DNA from: Rubrivivax benzoatilyticus JA2 = ATCC BAA-35
GTDB taxonomy: Bacteria; Pseudomonadota; Gammaproteobacteria; Burkholderiales; Burkholderiaceae_C
Assembly (NCBI RefSeq): GCF_000190375.1
Contig: NZ_AEWG01000074.1
Coordinates: 62,001-126,000, forward strand
Direction of reading: 5' to 3'
DNA: 64,000 nt
Position numbers and translations under genes: made by a program. The stretch's first letter is position 1, and each line of letters starts with the position of its first letter. The notes beneath the pieces were generated by a model. That model did no database searches. It saw only the letters and a program-made list of their open reading frames with translations, and was not told where the DNA came from. Below, piece by piece: positions 16,320 to 26,850 of the stretch.

Positions 16320-17231
16320 TCAGCCCGGGGTCAGCTGCGACCAGGCGTCGCGCAGCACCTGCGCCGAATGCGCCAGGGCCTCGGCTTCGTCGTCGGCGAG
16401 CGACGGCGGGATCACCTTCGTCGCGCCGTCGCGGCCGACGATCGCCGGCAGCGACAGCGCGACACCGTCCAGCCCCTCGCCCGCGTGGCAGCGTGTGACG
16501 GTCAGCACGCGGTGCTCGTCACGCACGATGGCGCGCACCAGGTCGGCGGTGACGAGGCCGATCGCGTGGTTCGTGACCCCCTTGCGCTGGATGATCTCGT
16601 AGGCCGCGCGCTTGACCTCATGGCCCAGCCGCTGTTCGTCGTCGCGCGTCCAGCCCGGCCAGTCGCGCAGCGGGCAGCCGCCGACCTGGGCGCCGGACCA
16701 TTGCACGATCTCCGAGTCGCCGTGTTCGCCCAGCACCTGGGCGTGCACCGAACGCGAGTCCACCGCCAGCCGTTCGGCCAGCGCCTGGCGCAGGCGCGCG
16801 GTGTCGAGCATCGTGCCGGTGCCGAGGACACGCTCCGGCGGAAGCCCCGAGGACTGCTGCAGCACGCGCGTCAACACGTCGACCGGGTTGGAGATCGCGA
16901 CGATGATCCCCGCATGGCGGCCGACGACGCGGCCGATGTCGCTGGCGACGCGGAAGTTGTCGGCCAGCAGCTGCAGCCGCGATTCGCCCGGACGGCCGTT
17001 GCGGCCGGCGGCGAAGACGACGACGTCGCAACGCGAGACCTCGTCGAGGTCGACCGCACGCACCGTGGCGCGTGGGTAGTACGGCGCGCCCTGCGCCAGG
17101 TCCATCGCCTCGCCTTCGGCGCGCGCGGCGTCGCGGTCGTGCAGCAGCAGTTCACGCGTGACGCCGCCGTGCAGCAGCGAGACCGCCACGCTGGCGCCGA
17201 CATAACCGACGCCGATGATTCCGACTTTCAT
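16320..17231 (-). CDS. Lactate/malate dehydrogenase-family L-2-hydroxyacid dehydrogenase
   Basis: A 303-residue NAD-dependent enzyme with a Rossmann start (VGIIGVGYVGASVA) and catalytic His in GEHGDSE. The substrate loop reads AGRNGRPGESRLQL. The overall pattern (PGExRL) is that of L-lactate dehydrogenase, but the residue that is Gln in LDH and Arg in MDH is Gly here, so substrate preference may be broader. The ATG at 17231 starts directly at the Rossmann fold. It lies downstream of aceA on the same strand, separated by a terminator (17302-17333). Confidence 0.9.
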   Translation of the reverse strand: MKVGIIGVGYVGASVAVSLLHGGVTRELLLHDRDAARAEGEAMDLAQGAPYYPRATVRAVDLDEVSRCDVVVFAAGRNGRPGESRLQLLADNFRVASDIGRVVGRHAGIIVAISNPVDVLTRVLQQSSGLPPERVLGTGTMLDTARLRQALAERLAVDSRSVHAQVLGEHGDSEIVQWSGAQVGGCPLRDWPGWTRDDEQRLGHEVKRAAYEIIQRKGVTNHAIGLVTADLVRAIVRDEHRVLTVTRCHAGEGLDGVALSLPAIVGRDGATKVIPPSLADDEAEALAHSAQVLRDAWSQLTPG

Positions 17232-17301
17232 CGAGTCACCTCCTGGCGGGCCATGCTACGCCGCCGGGCTTCCCGCGGGGCAAATCCCGACTTCGCATGG
17301 C

Positions 17302-17333
17302 AAAACGGCACGACCCTCGCGGGCCGTGCCGTT
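17302..17333 (-). terminator. Rho-independent terminator after aceA
   Basis: On the minus strand AACGGCACG pairs with CGTGCCGTT (17325-17333 with 17304-17312). An inner CCC/GGG extension is possible, and the stem is followed by TTTTG. It lies about 70 bp beyond the aceA stop and before the hydroxyacid dehydrogenase. Confidence 0.75.
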
Positions 17334-17402
17334 CGCCTGTCTCCTCTGGCTTCCTCTCGGAACCGGTTGCGCGCCGGGCGCTGCGGCCCGGCGCGGGGCG
17401 CG

Positions 17403-18698
<1,296 letters not shown>

Positions 18699-18770
18699 CG
18701 GAAGACTCCTGGTCCAAGGGAGAAACGATGACGCAAGCGTACCCTTCGCGACGCGCGCTGCCAAGACTTC

Positions 18771-18786
18771 TGTCTTATATAAGACA
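18771..18786. promoter_or_regulatory. Perfect 16-bp palindrome in the aceA promoter region
   Basis: TGTCTTATATAAGACA is a perfect inverted repeat 73-88 bp upstream of the aceA start, inside a 217-bp stretch that is notably AT-rich for this genome. The position suits an operator. TCTTATATAAGA-type sites are typical of GntR-type regulators of short-chain fatty acid and methylcitrate genes. Which regulator acts here is not known. Confidence 0.55.
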
Positions 18787-18915
18787 AAAGATTGAGTCTC
18801 GACAAATCAACGACTTAGCAAGACATTCCCGCGATGCGAGATCGCTTTCTTTCATATGGCGCATTTTGCTGCGGTGCAGCGTCGCCCGATCCCGCGATGC
18901 GGAAGAAGCCTTCCA

Positions 18916-19635
18916 TCACGTGAGATCGATGCCGCTCGCCGCCAGCCAGCGCCGGTAAAAGCCATCGGCCAGGCCTTGCTGCGCGGCCAGTGCGGCCAGG
19001 CCATGCCGACGCATGGCCTCGCCGTCCTGCACGCTGGCGTGCGCGCCGAGCGCCTGCCGATAGCGCGCGCCGTCGTCGCACGACCATCGCGCCAGCTTCT
19101 CGGCGTCCTGCTCGACATGGAACTGCAGCGCCAGGTGCGGGCCGATCGCGAAGGCCTGGTTCGGACAGGCTGCGCTGCCGGCCAGGCGCACGGCGTCACG
19201 CGGCAGCTCGAACGCCTCGTAGTGCCACTGGAAGACCGTGTGCTGCCGCGCCTCGCCGAACCAGGCGCGCGCGACGTCCGAGTCGGCGACGTCGATCGGC
19301 AACCAGCCGATCTCGGGGGCCGGCGACTCGACGACACGCGCACCGAGTGCCCGCGCCATCAGCTGCCCGCCGAGGCAGTGGCCGATCACCGGCCGCGAGC
19401 GCTGCATCGCGTCGAGGATCAGGCGCTCGCCGGCGCGCAGCGCCGACAGCGGGTCGTTGGCGCTCATCTCGCCGCCCAGCAGGGCCAGCGCGGCATAGGC
19501 TTCGGTCGATTCGGGGAACGCCTCTCCGGCCTCGGCGTTGCGGACCTCGAAGGCGACGCCACGCGCGCGCAGCCACGTCGCCAGAAAGGCCGGCCCGTCG
19601 CTCGACTGGTGCTGCAGCACGAGCACCGGCTTCAT
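18916..19635 (-). CDS. Class I glutamine amidotransferase-like protein
   Basis: A 239-residue stand-alone GATase1 domain with nucleophile motif GHCLGGQLMA and HVE near residue 175 (LQFHVEQD), the Cys-His-Glu triad of the family. A similar role to GMP-synthase-like hydrolases is likely, but the substrate is unknown. It diverges from the agmatinase gene by 62 bp. Confidence 0.9.
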   Translation of the reverse strand: MKPVLVLQHQSSDGPAFLATWLRARGVAFEVRNAEAGEAFPESTEAYAALALLGGEMSANDPLSALRAGERLILDAMQRSRPVIGHCLGGQLMARALGARVVESPAPEIGWLPIDVADSDVARAWFGEARQHTVFQWHYEAFELPRDAVRLAGSAACPNQAFAIGPHLALQFHVEQDAEKLARWSCDDGARYRQALGAHASVQDGEAMRRHGLAALAAQQGLADGFYRRWLAASGIDLT

Positions 19636-19697
19636 CGCCCGCGCTTCCTTATGATGGCTGCCACTGCGGCGCGATCGCGCCGCTGCCCTCCCGTCCG

Positions 19698-20654
19698 ATG
19701 AGCCACTTCGCCTTCCTTTCCGATCACGCCTCGTTCCTGAAGGTGCCGACGCGCGAGGCCGCGCCGGCGATGCCGTTCTGCGTCGCCGGCGTCGCCTGGG
19801 ACGGCGCGGTGACCAACCGGCCCGGTGCACGCTTCGGGCCACGCGCGATCCGCGCCGCCAGCCACATGCTCTGCGACGCCACGCATCCGCTGTTCGGCAC
19901 GTCGCCGATCGGCGCGCTGGCCGACGCCGGCGACCTGCCGCTGCCCAACACCTCGATCGAGGGCATGCGGCGTGCGCTGCAGCCCGCGGCGGCGGAACTG
20001 ATCGCCGCCCACCACATGGCCTGGCTGGGCGGCGACCACTCGATGACGCTGCCGCTGCTGCGCGAGTACCGCGCCCGGCTCGGCCGGCCGCTGGCGGTGA
20101 TCCATTTCGACGCCCATTGCGACACCTGGGAAGACCACTTCGGCGAGCCCTCGGGCCACGGCACCTGGGTGCACGAGGCCTTCGTCGAAGGCCTGGTCGA
20201 TCCTGCCTGCTTCGTCCAGGTCGGCATCCGCTCGGCCGCGGTGCGCGAGGCCCGCGACTACGTGCCCGACCGGGGCGGCCTGTTCTTCGGCGCGCGCGAG
20301 CTGCGCGGCCTGGAGAGCCCGGCGCAACTGGCTCCGGTGCTGGCCGCGGTGCGCGAGCGTTTCGCCGCGCACGGCATGCCGCCGGTCTATCTGTCGCTGG
20401 ACATCGACTGCCTGGATCCGGCGTTCGCGCCCGGCACCGGCACCCCGGAACCGGGCGGCATGAGCACCAACCAGGTGCTGACGCTGCTCGAGGAGTGGGC
20501 AGACCTTGCTTTCGTGGGCATGGATTGCGTCGAGGTCTCGCCGCCGTACGATCATGCGGAACTCGCGTCGTCGGCCGCCGCGACCTTCGTCTGGACCTAC
20601 CTGTCCGGCCGGCTGTCCCAGGCCCCGACCGGAGCAGGAGCGGTGCGCCGGTGA
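19698..20654 (+). CDS. speB: Agmatinase (ureohydrolase family)
   Basis: Hydrolyses agmatine to putrescine and urea. The protein has 318 residues and manganese motifs GGDHSMTLP, HFDAHCDTWED and LSLDIDCLDPAFAPGTGTPE. A guanidinobutyrase or similar relative cannot be excluded by eye. It lies just before the putrescine catabolic region, so feeding putrescine into that pathway is a sensible reading. Confidence 0.9.
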   Translation: MSHFAFLSDHASFLKVPTREAAPAMPFCVAGVAWDGAVTNRPGARFGPRAIRAASHMLCDATHPLFGTSPIGALADAGDLPLPNTSIEGMRRALQPAAAELIAAHHMAWLGGDHSMTLPLLREYRARLGRPLAVIHFDAHCDTWEDHFGEPSGHGTWVHEAFVEGLVDPACFVQVGIRSAAVREARDYVPDRGGLFFGARELRGLESPAQLAPVLAAVRERFAAHGMPPVYLSLDIDCLDPAFAPGTGTPEPGGMSTNQVLTLLEEWADLAFVGMDCVEVSPPYDHAELASSAAATFVWTYLSGRLSQAPTGAGAVRR

Positions 20655-20732
20655 CGGCGAACCGAACTTGATCCCGCGCAAGTCCGGCACTTTGCTCGTT
20701 CGAACAATCAGGAAAACCCTGAAGGAGTCGCG

Positions 20733-21257
20733 ATGGTTGCTAGCTCTGGAACCAAGGCCCGTCCCGCCCGCATCCCGGCGCCGCCGGTTCCGCCTTTCGA
20801 GGCGCTCGACCGCACGCATGCCCGCGTGATCGAGGTGCTGGGCCAGTTCGACCGCCTGCTGGCGCACATCGACGAGAACGGTGCCGACGAGGTGGCGCGC
20901 GCCAGCGCCGCCGAGATCCACGCGTTCTTCAGCGGCCACGCCCGCCAGCACCACGCCGACGAAGAGCGTTTCGTCTTCCCGCAGCTGCTGGCCAAGGGCG
21001 ATGCCGAACTGGTGCAGAGCATCAAGCGTCTGCAGCAGGACCACGGCTGGCTCGAGGAAGACTGGCTGGAGCTGGCGCCGCAGATCGAGGCCATCGCCGA
21101 GGGCTACAACTGGTACGACCTGGTGATGCTGCGCCACGCGCTGCCGGTCTTCACCGCGCTCTACTACGAGCACATCGGCCTGGAGGAGTCGCTGGTCTAC
21201 CCGGCGGCCCGGCGCCACCAGGCCTCGCTGGAGGAAGGCGCGAAGTCGCGCGGCTGA
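20733..21257 (+). CDS. Hemerythrin-domain protein
   Basis: A 174-residue four-helix protein with hemerythrin-like metal ligands: DRTHARV, the HARQHHADEE region, LQQDHGWLEE and YYEHIGLEESLVYP. Proteins of this kind bind a di-iron centre and sense or store oxygen or protect Fe-S clusters. The ATG at 20733 follows GAAGGAG at a good distance. A strong terminator lies 22 bp after the stop. Confidence 0.88.
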   Translation: MVASSGTKARPARIPAPPVPPFEALDRTHARVIEVLGQFDRLLAHIDENGADEVARASAAEIHAFFSGHARQHHADEERFVFPQLLAKGDAELVQSIKRLQQDHGWLEEDWLELAPQIEAIAEGYNWYDLVMLRHALPVFTALYYEHIGLEESLVYPAARRHQASLEEGAKSRG

Positions 21258-21279
21258 GCGGCATCGTCTCCAGCCGACG

Positions 21280-21303
21280 CGGGCGCCCGAGGGCGCCCGT
21301 TTT
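21280..21303 (+). terminator. Rho-independent terminator after the hemerythrin gene
   Basis: CGGGCGCCC (21280-21288) and GGGCGCCCG (21291-21299) form a strong hairpin followed by TTTT. It lies between two convergent genes, the hemerythrin gene and the Lrp gene. Confidence 0.8.
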
Positions 21304-21313
21304 CGTTGTGGCG

Positions 21314-21805
21314 TCACAGCGGCAAGGCGCTGGTCTTCTTCACGGTGCGCAGCACCAACATGGAGTTGGAGCGCACCACGCCGGGCAGGCGGGGCAGCAC
21401 CTCGGCGTGGAAACGCTCCAGGTCCTCGGCGTCGCGGTAGGTGAAGCGCACCAGGTAGTCGTTGGCCCCGGCGACGTAGAAGCAGTCGAGGATCTCCGGC
21501 GTGTCCTTCACCGCGCGCTCGAAGGCTTCGAGCTTGCCCGGCTGCGTGCTCTCCAGGTTGACGATGGTGTAGCTCGTGCCGTGGCGACCGATGGCGCGTG
21601 GATTGAGCAGCGCGACGTAGCGGTCGACGACGCCCTGCTCCTCCAGCGCCTTGACGCGCCGCAGGCAGGCCGACGGCGACAGGTGAACACGCTGCGCGAG
21701 GTCGACGTTGGACAGCCGGCCGTCGATCTGCAGTTCCTGCAGGATGGCCCGGTCGATCGCGTCGAGTTTGGCAGGCCATTGCGGCGATGCTTCGCTAGTT
21801 CGCAT
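21314..21805 (-). CDS. Lrp/AsnC-family transcriptional regulator
   Basis: A 163-residue protein. An N-terminal AsnC-type HTH (LDAIDRAILQELQIDGRLSN, then LAQRVHLSPSACLRRVKALE) is followed by a RAM ligand-binding domain (DTPEILDCFYVAGANDYLVR). It diverges from the 15-kb polyamine-catabolic gene run starting at 21981, with 175 bp between them. It is the obvious local regulator, probably sensing an amino acid or polyamine-derived metabolite. Confidence 0.92.
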   Translation of the reverse strand: MRTSEASPQWPAKLDAIDRAILQELQIDGRLSNVDLAQRVHLSPSACLRRVKALEEQGVVDRYVALLNPRAIGRHGTSYTIVNLESTQPGKLEAFERAVKDTPEILDCFYVAGANDYLVRFTYRDAEDLERFHAEVLPRLPGVVRSNSMLVLRTVKKTSALPL

Positions 21806-21980
21806 GAAATTGCGCTTTCCGTCAGTTCGATCGCATCATAGTGCGTTGCCACGGGCCAACCCGCATCGACCGAGCACGCACATTGCTAACGGTCCTGGCT
21901 AGACTGAGGCCGGGTCCCGCACCCGTCTTCCCACGTCGAAACACCCGGCGCCGGCCTTGGCGCCACCCCGGAACACCGCC

Positions 21981-23288
21981 ATGACTCAGGATCTTTCCGC
22001 CTACTGGATGCCCTTCACCGCCAACCGGCAGTTCAAGAAGGCTCCGCGCCTGCTGACCCGCTCGGAAGGCATGTACTACTGGGACGACCGTGGCCGCCAG
22101 ATCCTCGATGGCGTGGCCGGCCTGTGGTGCGTCAACGCCGGCCACGCGCGCCCGAAGATCGTGCAGGCCATCCAGGCCCAGGCCGCCGAACTGGACTACG
22201 CGCCGCCGTTCCAGATGGCGCACCCCAAGGCGTTCGAGCTCGCCGACCGTCTCGCCAAGCTGGCACCGGCCGGGCTGGACCACGTCTTCTTCACGAACTC
22301 GGGCTCCGAGTCGGTCGAGACGGCGCTGAAGATCGCGCTGGCCTATCACCGCGCGCGCGGTGAAGGCAGCCGCACGCGGCTGATCGGCCGCGAGCGTGGT
22401 TACCACGGCGTCAACTTCGGCGGCATCTCGGTCGGCGGCATCGTCGGAAACCGCAAGGTCTTCGGCACGCTGCTGGGGGGTGTCGACCACATCCGCCACA
22501 CCCACGACCCGGCGCGCAACGCCTTCAGCGTCGGCCAGCCCGCGCACGGCGCCGAACTCGCCGACGACCTGGAGCGCCTGGTCGCGCTGCACGACGCGTC
22601 GACGATCGCCGCGGTCATCGTCGAGCCGGTCGCCGGCTCCACCGGCGTGCTGCTGCCGCCCCAGGGCTACCTGCAGCGCCTGCGCGAGATCTGCGACCGC
22701 CACGGCATCCTGCTGATCTTCGACGAGGTCATCACCGGTTTCGGCCGCACCGGCCAGCCCTTCGCGGCGCAGACCTTCGGCGTGACGCCGGACCTCGTGA
22801 CGCTGGCCAAGGGCGTGACCAACGGCACCGTGCCGATGGGTGCCGTGCTCGTGAAGGACACGATCCACGACACCTTCATGAACGGGCCCGAGCACCTGAT
22901 CGAGTTCGCCCACGGCTACACCTATTCCGGCCACCCGCTGGCCTGCGCCGCCGGCCTGGCGACACTCGACACCTACGCCGAGGAAGGCCTGCTGACCCGC
23001 GCCACCGAGCTCGGCGGCCACTTCGCGCAGGCGGTGCATTCGCTGAAGGGCGAGCCGCACGTCATCGACGTGCGCAACGTCGGCTTCGTCGGCGGCATCG
23101 AGCTGGCCACGCGCCCGGGCGAGCCCGGCAAGCGCGCCTTCGACGCCTTCCTCGATTGCTACGAGCAGGGCGTGCTGATCCGCACCACCGGTGACGTCAT
23201 CGCGCTGTCGCCGCCGCTGATCATCGAGACGGCTCAGATCGACCGCATCGTCGAGACGATCCGCACGGCCCTGCGCCGCCTGGCCTGA
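21981..23288 (+). CDS. Class III aminotransferase (omega-amino acid--pyruvate type)
   Basis: A 435-residue PLP enzyme. It has IFDEVITGFGRTG for PLP contact, catalytic Lys in LAKGVTNGTVPMG, and HGYTYSGHPLACAAGL. The start SAYWMPFTANRQFK is typical of beta-alanine/omega-amino-acid:pyruvate transaminases. As first gene of the polyamine run it may transaminate putrescine, 4-aminobutyrate or beta-alanine, the last of which arises from spermidine breakdown. The ATG at 21981 is 176 bp from the divergent Lrp gene. Confidence 0.92.
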   Translation: MTQDLSAYWMPFTANRQFKKAPRLLTRSEGMYYWDDRGRQILDGVAGLWCVNAGHARPKIVQAIQAQAAELDYAPPFQMAHPKAFELADRLAKLAPAGLDHVFFTNSGSESVETALKIALAYHRARGEGSRTRLIGRERGYHGVNFGGISVGGIVGNRKVFGTLLGGVDHIRHTHDPARNAFSVGQPAHGAELADDLERLVALHDASTIAAVIVEPVAGSTGVLLPPQGYLQRLREICDRHGILLIFDEVITGFGRTGQPFAAQTFGVTPDLVTLAKGVTNGTVPMGAVLVKDTIHDTFMNGPEHLIEFAHGYTYSGHPLACAAGLATLDTYAEEGLLTRATELGGHFAQAVHSLKGEPHVIDVRNVGFVGGIELATRPGEPGKRAFDAFLDCYEQGVLIRTTGDVIALSPPLIIETAQIDRIVETIRTALRRLA

Positions 23289-23314
23289 CGCACGGACGCC
23301 CGGAGGCCGCCGCG

Positions 23315-24616
23315 ATGCCGCTGCTCGACACGGACCAGGACCTGGCCCGCGACTCCTATTACGCGGCGACCGCGGCGCGTGGCCCCGGCCATGCACCGCT
23401 GACCGGCACGACGAGCTGCGACGTCGCCGTCGTCGGCGGCGGTCTGGCCGGGCTGTCGGCGGCGCTGGAGCTGCGCCAGCGCGGCTTCGACGTCGTGCTG
23501 ATCGAAGGCCGCCAGCTCGCCTGGGGCGGCAGCGGCCGCAACGGCGGCCAGGCGATCCACGGCCTGGCCTGCGACCAGGCCACGATCGAGGCCCAGCTCG
23601 GCCTGGACGAAGCCAAACGTGTCTGGGCGATGTCGATCGAGGCGCTGGACCTGATCCGCGAGCGCATCGCCCGCCACGACATCGAGTGCGAATGGCGCGA
23701 CGGCTACCTCGGCCTGGCGACCAACGCCCGCAAGGGCGCCGAACTCGCCGAATGGGCCGACCGCATGGACTCGGTCTACGGCTACCCGCTGACCCGCGTC
23801 GGCCACGCCGAGGTGCGCGACTGGATCGACAGCCCGCGATTCCACAGCGGCGTGCACGACCCGCGCTCCGGGCACCTGCATCCGCTGAAGTACGCGCTGG
23901 GCATCGCGCGCGCGGCCGCCGAGGCCGGCGTGCGCCTGCACGAACACAGCCCGGTGGTGTCGATGACGCCGGGCGAGCCGGCCGTGCTGCGCACCGCCGG
24001 CGGCGAGGTGCACGCCCGGCGCGTGCTGCTCGCCGGCAACGTGTACCTCTCGGGACTGGCGCCGGCGCTCGAGCCGCGCATCATGCCGGTCGGCACGTAC
24101 ATTGCGTGCAGCAGCGTGCTCGACGACGCGGTGGCCGACCGGCTGATCCCGTCGCGATCGGCGGTCTGCGACACCAACTTCGTGCTCGACTACTTCCGCA
24201 CCACCGACGACAACCGCATGCTCTACGGCGGCCGCGTCAGCTACAGCACGCTGACGCCGTCCAACCTCGCACAGAGCATGCGCCAGCGCATGCTGCTGAG
24301 CTTCCCCCAGCTCGCGTCGGCCCAGGTCGACTACGCCTGGGGCGGTTTCGTCGACATCTCGATGAACCGCGCCCCCGACTTCGGCCGCCTCGCCGGCGCG
24401 CCCAACGTCTACTACCTGCAAGGTTTCTCCGGTCACGGGCTCGCCCTGACCGGAATGGCCGGCCGCCTCGTCGCCGAGGCGATCGCCGGCGACGCGTCCC
24501 GCTTCGACGTCTTCGCCAGGCTGCGCCACCGGGCCTTCCCCGGTGGCCGGATGCTGCGTACACCCGCATTGGTGCTCGGCATGGCCTGGTATAGGCTGCG
24601 GGACATCCTAGGCTGA
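23315..24616 (+). CDS. puuB: FAD-dependent oxidoreductase, gamma-glutamylputrescine oxidase-like
   Basis: A 433-residue DAO-family flavoprotein. It has the Rossmann motif VAVVGGGLAGLSAALELRQR, GRNGGQAIHGLACDQ and the C-terminal FSGHGLALTGMAGRLVAEAI. In the Puu pathway PuuB oxidises gamma-glutamylputrescine to the aldehyde. The assignment is supported by adjacent puuD- and puuA-like genes. It starts 26 bp after the aminotransferase. Confidence 0.87.
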   Translation: MPLLDTDQDLARDSYYAATAARGPGHAPLTGTTSCDVAVVGGGLAGLSAALELRQRGFDVVLIEGRQLAWGGSGRNGGQAIHGLACDQATIEAQLGLDEAKRVWAMSIEALDLIRERIARHDIECEWRDGYLGLATNARKGAELAEWADRMDSVYGYPLTRVGHAEVRDWIDSPRFHSGVHDPRSGHLHPLKYALGIARAAAEAGVRLHEHSPVVSMTPGEPAVLRTAGGEVHARRVLLAGNVYLSGLAPALEPRIMPVGTYIACSSVLDDAVADRLIPSRSAVCDTNFVLDYFRTTDDNRMLYGGRVSYSTLTPSNLAQSMRQRMLLSFPQLASAQVDYAWGGFVDISMNRAPDFGRLAGAPNVYYLQGFSGHGLALTGMAGRLVAEAIAGDASRFDVFARLRHRAFPGGRMLRTPALVLGMAWYRLRDILG

Positions 24617-24629
24617 CCCTCGCTACTTC

Positions 24630-25409
24630 ATGAGTCAAAGCACGCCCGTCGTTCTCGTCACCAGCTGCAATCGCCCCTCGGGCGAACACCCGTTCCACGT
24701 CGCCGGACGCAAGTACGTCGACGCCGTGCGCCTCGCCGGCGCCTTGCCGCTGATCGCACCGCCCTTCGGGCCCGACGAGATCGACGCGCTGCTGGACACC
24801 TGCGACGGCGTCCTGCTGACGGGCTCGCAATCCAACGTGCACCCCTCGCATTTCAACGAGGCGGTGCTCGACCCCTCGCTGCCGCTGGACCCGGACCGCG
24901 ACGCCTGGACGCTGCCGCTGATCCGGCGGGCGCTCGAACGCGGCGTGCCGCTGTTCGGCATCTGCCGCGGTTTCCAGGAGGTCAACGTCGCGCTCGGCGG
25001 CACGCTGTACCAGGCGGTGCACCAGGCCGAGGGCCGCCACGACCACCGCGCGCCGGCCGACCAGCCGGCGGCGATTCAGTACGACCTGGCGCACCGTGTC
25101 GACGTCGTCGCCGGCGGCGTGCTGGCGGCGATCACCGGGCGCGAGCACTTCGAGGTCAACTCGGTGCACGGCCAGGGCGTCTGCCGGCTCGCGCCCGGCC
25201 TGCGCGCCGAGGCCCATGCGCCCGACGGTCTCGTCGAAGCCTTCACCCTGCCCGCCGCGCCGTGCTTCAACCTCTGCGTCCAGTGGCACCCCGAGTGGCG
25301 TGCCGCGGACAACCCCGTCTCGGTCCAGCTCTTCAACGCGTTCGGCGTCGCCGTGCGTGCCTACCGCGACCGGGTGCGCGGGCCCTTGCCTCGCGTCCCT
25401 GCCGCTTGA
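24630..25409 (+). CDS. puuD: Gamma-glutamyl-gamma-aminobutyrate hydrolase
   Basis: A 259-residue class I amidotransferase-type hydrolase with nucleophile Cys in LFGICRGFQEVNVALGG, NSVHGQGV and the His-Glu pair in QWHPEWRA. PuuD releases glutamate and GABA from gamma-glutamyl-GABA. It starts 13 bp after the puuB-like gene, in the same transcription unit. Confidence 0.92.
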   Translation: MSQSTPVVLVTSCNRPSGEHPFHVAGRKYVDAVRLAGALPLIAPPFGPDEIDALLDTCDGVLLTGSQSNVHPSHFNEAVLDPSLPLDPDRDAWTLPLIRRALERGVPLFGICRGFQEVNVALGGTLYQAVHQAEGRHDHRAPADQPAAIQYDLAHRVDVVAGGVLAAITGREHFEVNSVHGQGVCRLAPGLRAEAHAPDGLVEAFTLPAAPCFNLCVQWHPEWRAADNPVSVQLFNAFGVAVRAYRDRVRGPLPRVPAA

Positions 25410-25472
25410 ACGACAGGGTTTCGTGCGCCGCCCCTTCGATCGCGGCGCGCCGACAGCGAAGACAGGTACCCC

Positions 25473-26840
25473 ATGGTCAAGAAAGATCCCTACACCTTCA
25501 GCGAGCTCGAACAGTGGCTCGACAAGAACCGCGTCACCGAGATCGAGTGCCTCGTGCCCGACCTCACCGGCGTGGCCCGCGGCAAGATCCTGCCGCGCGA
25601 GAAGTTCACCGAAGACCGCGGCATGCGGCTGCCCGAGGCCATCGTCGCGATGGGCGTGACCGGCGAGTTCCCCGAGGAGGGGCCGTACTACGACGTCATC
25701 ACGCCGACCGACCGCGACATGCACCTGCAGCCGGACCCGACGACGGTGCGCATCGTGCCCTGGGCGAGCGACCCGACGGCACAGGTCATCCACGACTGCT
25801 ACGACCGCGAAGGCAAGCTCGTGCCGTTCGCGCCGCGTTCGGTGCTGCGCCGCGTCTGCGACCTGTACGCCGATCTCGGGCTGGAGCCGGTGGTGGCGCC
25901 CGAGCTCGAGTTCTATCTCGTGGCGCGCAACACCGACCCCGACGTGCCGCTGAAGCCGCCGGTCGGCCGCAGCGGCCGCAGCGAGACCTCGCGCCAGGCG
26001 TATTCGATCGACGCGGTCAACGAGTTCGACCCGCTGTTCGAGGACGTCTACGACTACTGCGAGAAGATGGGCCTGAACGTGGACACGCTGATCCACGAGA
26101 TCGGCGCCGGGCAGATGGAGATCAACTTCTTCCACGCCCACCCGCTGGGCCTGGCCGACGAGGTCTTCCTCTTCAAGCGCACGGTGCGCGAGGCGGCGCT
26201 GCGCCACGACATGTTCGCGACCTTCATGGCCAAGCCGATCGCCGGCGAGCCGGGCAGCGCGATGCACGTGCACCAGAGCATCGTGCGCAAGAGCGACGGC
26301 CGCAACATCTTCAGCAACGACGACGGCACGCCGAGCAAGGAGTTCTACTGGTACATCGGCGGCCTGCAGAAATACATCCCGGCGGCGATGGCGCTGTTCG
26401 CCCCCTACGTCAACAGCTACCGCCGGCTGGCGCGCTTCACCGCGGCGCCGATCAACATCCAGTGGGGCACCGACAACCGCACCGTCGGCATCCGCAGCCC
26501 GGTGGCGTCGCCGAACGCGCGCCGCATCGAGAACCGCGTCATCGGCGCGGACGCCAACCCGTACGTCGCGCTGGCCGCGACGCTGGCCTGCGGCTGGCTC
26601 GGCATCCAGCACCGCATCGAGCCCTCGGCCGAGTGCAAGGGCGACGCCTACCTCGGCGAGTACGCCCTGCCCCGCAGCCTGGGCGAGGCGCTGACGCTGC
26701 TGCGCGACGAGCGCGAGCTCGCGCGTGTGCTCGGCGAGGACTTCATCACCGTCTACACCGAGGTGAAGGAGATCGAGCACGCCGAATTCATGAAGGTGAT
26801 CTCGCCCTGGGAGCGTGAACACCTGCTGCTCCACGTCTGA
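25473..26840 (+). CDS. puuA: Gamma-glutamylputrescine synthetase (glutamine synthetase family)
   Basis: A 455-residue glutamine-synthetase-fold ligase. It has ELEFYLV, IHEIGAGQMEINFFHAHPLG, HVHQSIV and the NRTVGIRSP/ENRVIGADANPY region. PuuA joins glutamate to putrescine with ATP, the first step of the pathway. It lies between puuD and a second aminotransferase. Confidence 0.92.
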   Translation: MVKKDPYTFSELEQWLDKNRVTEIECLVPDLTGVARGKILPREKFTEDRGMRLPEAIVAMGVTGEFPEEGPYYDVITPTDRDMHLQPDPTTVRIVPWASDPTAQVIHDCYDREGKLVPFAPRSVLRRVCDLYADLGLEPVVAPELEFYLVARNTDPDVPLKPPVGRSGRSETSRQAYSIDAVNEFDPLFEDVYDYCEKMGLNVDTLIHEIGAGQMEINFFHAHPLGLADEVFLFKRTVREAALRHDMFATFMAKPIAGEPGSAMHVHQSIVRKSDGRNIFSNDDGTPSKEFYWYIGGLQKYIPAAMALFAPYVNSYRRLARFTAAPINIQWGTDNRTVGIRSPVASPNARRIENRVIGADANPYVALAATLACGWLGIQHRIEPSAECKGDAYLGEYALPRSLGEALTLLRDERELARVLGEDFITVYTEVKEIEHAEFMKVISPWEREHLLLHV

Positions 26841-26850
26841 AGGAAGCCCG

